Assembly: GCF_024346955.1 (NCBI RefSeq)
Contig: NZ_AP024884.1
Span: forward strand, 558,001-622,000
Length of the DNA stretch: 64,000 bases
Source: Vibrio mangrovi
GTDB taxonomy: Bacteria > Pseudomonadota > Gammaproteobacteria > Enterobacterales > Vibrionaceae
Direction of reading: 5' to 3'
A model generated the notes under the pieces. The model was not told the origin of the DNA. It did no database searches and worked only from the letters and a program-made list of their open reading frames with translations. Below are positions 61,759 to 64,000 of this stretch, piece after piece; position 1 is the first letter of the stretch, and each line of letters opens with the position of its first letter. Position numbers and translations under genes: made by a program.

Positions 61759-62305
61759 TCTTGCTTTAAATTTCTGCTGATTCTCATTTTCCAAGCCTCC
61801 TCTGAAAAGAGGGGGCTTTTTTCTTTCTCATAATTCTAATGCTTCTTATATCTGTATGACTACAGATAGTAATTACTCACTTAGTGAAGTTAATTTTCAA
61901 TGGAAAATAACTTGATCCTTTTTCTGATAATGTAGGTATATCGGTGGTAATTTAAAAATATTCATTATTTATCAGATAGTTGAGAAAGAATAATATGTTG
62001 CCCATGTGGTGAATACAACAAGGTATCATGTCTTTATTATTTGAAGGATCTTAATGGATCTGTGGTTAGTGAATACTTCTGCTGTGTGATGCTGTCACAC
62101 TAAAGTAATGCTATAATGCACTATAACTAATAGCTGTTAAATAAAGAGACACGATATCTCAGTATGAAACCCTCAAATCCACTGAATCATTACCTATATA
62201 TCTATACGAGAAGAGCATTCTCACATTTCTGTATCCTGTTGCTGTCGGATACAAACATATGGGCTAAGTTTCAATTGAGTGATTCTGAGTTCAGGTAAAT
62301 AGCAT
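61759..62305. other. AT-rich gap after the vxr locus
   Basis: About 550 bases. Contains the terminator at 61793-61818 and a dyad GTGTGA-TGCTG-TCACAC at 62084-62100. That dyad resembles a CRP half-site pair, but the spacer is 5 bases instead of 6. No supported gene. Confidence 0.55.
61793..61826 (+). terminator. Rho-independent terminator after the TraF-like gene
   Basis: AAGCCTCCTCT (61793-61803) pairs with AGAGGGGGCTT (61808-61818, one mismatch), followed by TTTTCTTTC. Confidence 0.9.
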
Positions 62306-62626
62306 ATGAAGATTTTTATCGTGGTATTTATATTGAGTGTCTGTGCTGGTAGCGTCTTTGCTAAAGGGATCTTATCTGATGCAGAAATAAGACAACAAAT
62401 TATACGTGATTCAATCCGGCAGTATTCGGGCAATTGTGCCTGTCCATACAATAGAGCTTCAAATGGTTATAAATGTGGTAAAAGGAGCGCGTGGAGCCGT
62501 GCCGGTGGTTATTCTCCGATATGTTATGCCAGTGAGATCTCCGATGGTGATGTTAAAGAATGGAGAGCAGCACATAGTCAGCAGAAGTCTGGTGGAAAAC
62601 AGCAAAATGCCATTCAGGATAAATAA
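62306..62626 (+). CDS. Small secreted Cys-rich protein of unknown function
   Basis: 106 residues with signal peptide MKIFIVVFILSVCAGSVFA and Shine-Dalgarno AGGTAA. The mature protein has a helix (LSDAEIRQQIIRDSIRQY) and a compact Cys core: GNCACPYNRASNGYKCGKRSAWSR and YSPICYASEIS, with four Cys (44, 46, 57, 73) and conserved-looking CPYN and GKRSAWSR words. I have a sense of similar short proteins in accessory DNA but no named function. The Cys pattern suggests two disulfides or a metal site in the periplasm. Confidence 0.75.
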   Translation: MKIFIVVFILSVCAGSVFAKGILSDAEIRQQIIRDSIRQYSGNCACPYNRASNGYKCGKRSAWSRAGGYSPICYASEISDGDVKEWRAAHSQQKSGGKQQNAIQDK

Positions 62627-62973
62627 CGATATACTGGGTCGGCAATAGTTTGAAATACCAAGTATTGCTAAACAGTTTTAAGGCTCAAAGTGGACATTAC
62701 TAAATAGTTCTAACAAAACAAGTGCGCATTATGTCACCCGTCATTATGTTGAGGGTTTGCCTTCAGGCCTGAGCGCGGCAAAGGGTGGGCGAGAGAGGTC
62801 ATGATTCCGCGCCGAAGGCGGCTTGTCCGTCTGGCAGCGCGTGAAGGGGGCGAAAGAGAATCGCTTTGCAAGTGAAGCCCGTAACATAATGTCGAATAAT
62901 GCGCATTTTACTTAATTTTCAAAAAAGTAGAATTTATAATGCTTGCCTCATTAGTTGCATATGGTAAGTATTA
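62627..62973. other. Gap containing a 183-base inverted-end element
   Basis: No gene. The flanks are AT-rich, and the element at 62723-62905 fills over half of the gap. Confidence 0.6.
62723..62905. mobile_element. 183-base GC-rich element with imperfect terminal inverted repeats (MITE-like or recombination site)
   Basis: Left end TGCGCATTATGTCACCCG then CATTATGTTGAGGGTTT. The right end, read inverted, is TGCGCATTATTCGACATTATG then TTACGGGCTT. So both ends share TGCGCATTAT, a short spacer and CATTATGTT-GGGYTT. The interior is much more GC-rich than its flanks and codes for nothing. It could be a non-autonomous transposon end pair or an integron/tyrosine-recombinase site. I cannot assign a family. 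Confidence 0.6.
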
Positions 62974-63537
62974 ATGTATAAAAAACAATTTATTGACGCC
63001 TTTAACATCACTAAATCTTTAGGTTTTGAGACAGATTCTATTGATCTAAACGGGGCACTTCTTGACCAAAATACTCGAGCTAAGATTTATTCAACTATCC
63101 AAAATCAACTTGGTAAATTCAGTCCCGAAGAAGTATCTCAACAGTGCTTTGGGGCTACATACATCTTGAAGAATGAGTTAGAACAACTTTTAGATAAAAA
63201 GTTTTATTACACCTTGGGCTATATTGATTTAGAAGGAAAGTCAGTTTTCTATACTGACTTTGATGTTCTTAAAGGTTATATGGGACAACAGAATAAAACG
63301 TTTAGCCAGCCTATAAATCTTCATGCTTGGTTAACTACTACGGGTGGTGAAATTATTGACGCTACTTTGATGACTACTCTTAGTGTCGTTCGCAAGCAAC
63401 CTGAGTTATTGGGCGGTGTAATTGCTTCCGTCAATGAATCACTTACTGATTTGAGTTACCATCCACAAATCATTGGCGAAGAATATCTTAAAGATTGTGG
63501 TTTCATGGTTGATTTCGAATTCTGGGAATTTTCGTAA
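62974..63537 (+). CDS. Uncharacterised protein with a possible transglutaminase-like Cys-His-Asp pattern
   Basis: 187 residues, no signal peptide. I do not recognise a named family. A Cys at 58 (SQQCFGATYILKNEL, at the start of a helix), a His at 117 (NLHAWLTT) and an Asp at 129 (EIIDATL) are in the order and spacing of transglutaminase/papain-like enzymes, where HAW and a following Asp strand are common. Base composition is more AT-rich than the core genes. It lies right after the inverted-end element, so it may be a mobile cassette gene. There is no clear ribosome site. Confidence 0.6.
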   Translation: MYKKQFIDAFNITKSLGFETDSIDLNGALLDQNTRAKIYSTIQNQLGKFSPEEVSQQCFGATYILKNELEQLLDKKFYYTLGYIDLEGKSVFYTDFDVLKGYMGQQNKTFSQPINLHAWLTTTGGEIIDATLMTTLSVVRKQPELLGGVIASVNESLTDLSYHPQIIGEEYLKDCGFMVDFEFWEFS

Positions 63538-63625
63538 TCCAATTTTTTCATTCGTCGGTGCAGAATCTGACCCGGGATTATCCGGAATAAAGCGGAATAA
63601 ACCGGAATCTTTGCCCTCGTTTTTT

Positions 63626-63652
63626 GGGCTATAAGCATTTAGCTTATAGTCC
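63626..63652. repeat. Stem-loop in the tail region
   Basis: GGGCTATAAGC pairs with GCTTATAGTCC (one G-T) around an ATTTA loop. CCTC at 63615 and GAGG at 63660 allow an outer helix. It could be a terminator for the gene ending at 63537, but there is no T-run after it. Confidence 0.55.
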
Positions 63653-63900
63653 GAAGAATGAGGAGACAAGCCCCGGTGAAATCATTGCATCCCCTGCATG
63701 CAAAGGGCGCGTCAGTGGCATGCAACATGCCAGGCATTCGTCATTCCCAATCTTTCACAATCCCGATTTACAATATTCCCTTGACCAGATCGGCAATATT
63801 CCTAATCTTCGGCTTGGTTCGAAATCTGACCCAAAGCGGATTGGATTGGATGCAGAATGGAGTGGTTTTGTATGGGGTGGTTTGCTGGCCGAACCGGAAG

Positions 63901-63922
63901 AAAATTGCAGATCTGCAATTTT
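63901..63922. terminator. Perfect palindrome followed by T-run
   Basis: A 22-base perfect palindrome centred on GCAGATCTGC, flanked by AAAA and TTTT, followed by TTAG. It has terminator shape in both directions but no loop. Confidence 0.5.
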
Positions 63923-64000
63923 TTAGTCTACTGATCCTCCCAAGCCAGAAAATGGATCTTTTCTATTCGTCGTCCAGTTACTGGGTTAGGCTTTGACTTA

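Larger units (their letters stand above)
63538..64000. other. Non-coding tail with short repeats and palindromes
   Basis: Contains three near-identical 10-base units around CCGGAATAAA (63582-63610), an 11-bp stem-loop (63626-63636 with 63642-63652) with an outer CCTC/GAGG pair, two AATCTGACCC words (63564-63573 and near 63827), and a 22-base perfect palindrome at 63901-63922. The two overlapping frames here have no protein-like character. Confidence 0.55.

Noticed and set aside
62084..62100. A CRP site (TGTGA-TGCTG-TCACA)
   Set aside because: The spacer is 5 bases rather than 6 and no gene start lies at a suitable distance; kept only as a dyad.
63624..63996. Two overlapping frames in the tail as genes
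   Set aside because: They cover the stem-loop and palindromes, lack ribosome sites and have no protein-like pattern.

Overview
The window looks like a Vibrionaceae chromosome, most likely a Vibrio and probably its second chromosome. The strongest markers are a VxrA/VxrB-type two-component locus beside pntAB, a ComFB-like gene and an HlyU-family gene next to a GGDEF gene, and a VceCAB-type efflux operon with a divergent TetR gene. From memory, the pntAB-vxr order matches V. cholerae chromosome 2. I could not run a search, so the species is not resolved.

Layout. 1-3 kb: MacAB efflux pump. 3.2-4.6 kb: a REP-associated tyrosine transposase (RAYT) gene bracketed by inverted short repeats. 4.6-8.1 kb: a GNAT acetyltransferase, a coiled-coil lipoprotein, a YccT-like protein and a secreted protein. 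8.2-20.3 kb: purine catabolism (xdhABC, uraD, hiuH, guaD) with a BMP-type nucleoside/nucleobase ABC importer. A divergent RutR-like regulator sits at 20.8 kb, and three promoters carry copies of a RutR-type operator. 21.5-26.5 kb: vceR-vceCAB efflux. 26.8-28.4 kb: a chemoreceptor. 29-31.6 kb: modABC molybdate uptake, which fits the molybdenum enzyme xanthine dehydrogenase upstream.

32.1-51.9 kb: an accessory-looking metabolic block between two identical tRNA-Gly(UCC) genes. It holds a galactonate-dehydratase-like enzyme with a lactose/cellobiose-family PTS and a LacI regulator (two matching operators at the promoter). Next come a MelR-like regulator with an AgpA-like ABC importer and a GH36 alpha-galactosidase, then an acyl-CoA dehydrogenase with EtfBA and ETF-ubiquinone oxidoreductase. 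52-61.8 kb: conserved Vibrio genes (GGDEF, ComFB-like, HlyU family, pntAB, vxrABC, a TraF-like outer-membrane protein). 62-64 kb: an AT-rich variable tail with a small Cys-rich secreted protein, a 183-bp element with inverted ends, a possible transglutaminase-fold protein and dense palindromes.

The most unusual signal is a short dispersed repeat, roughly CTTAYAAGGACAGACACTT (core GGACAGACAC/GTGTCTGTCC). About 25 exact or degenerate copies lie between 3.1 and 32.0 kb and none were found from 32 to 64 kb. Copies form direct-orientation arrays in gaps, diverged copies bracket the RAYT gene, and several lie in frame inside xdhB, where they account for apparent extra peptide segments.
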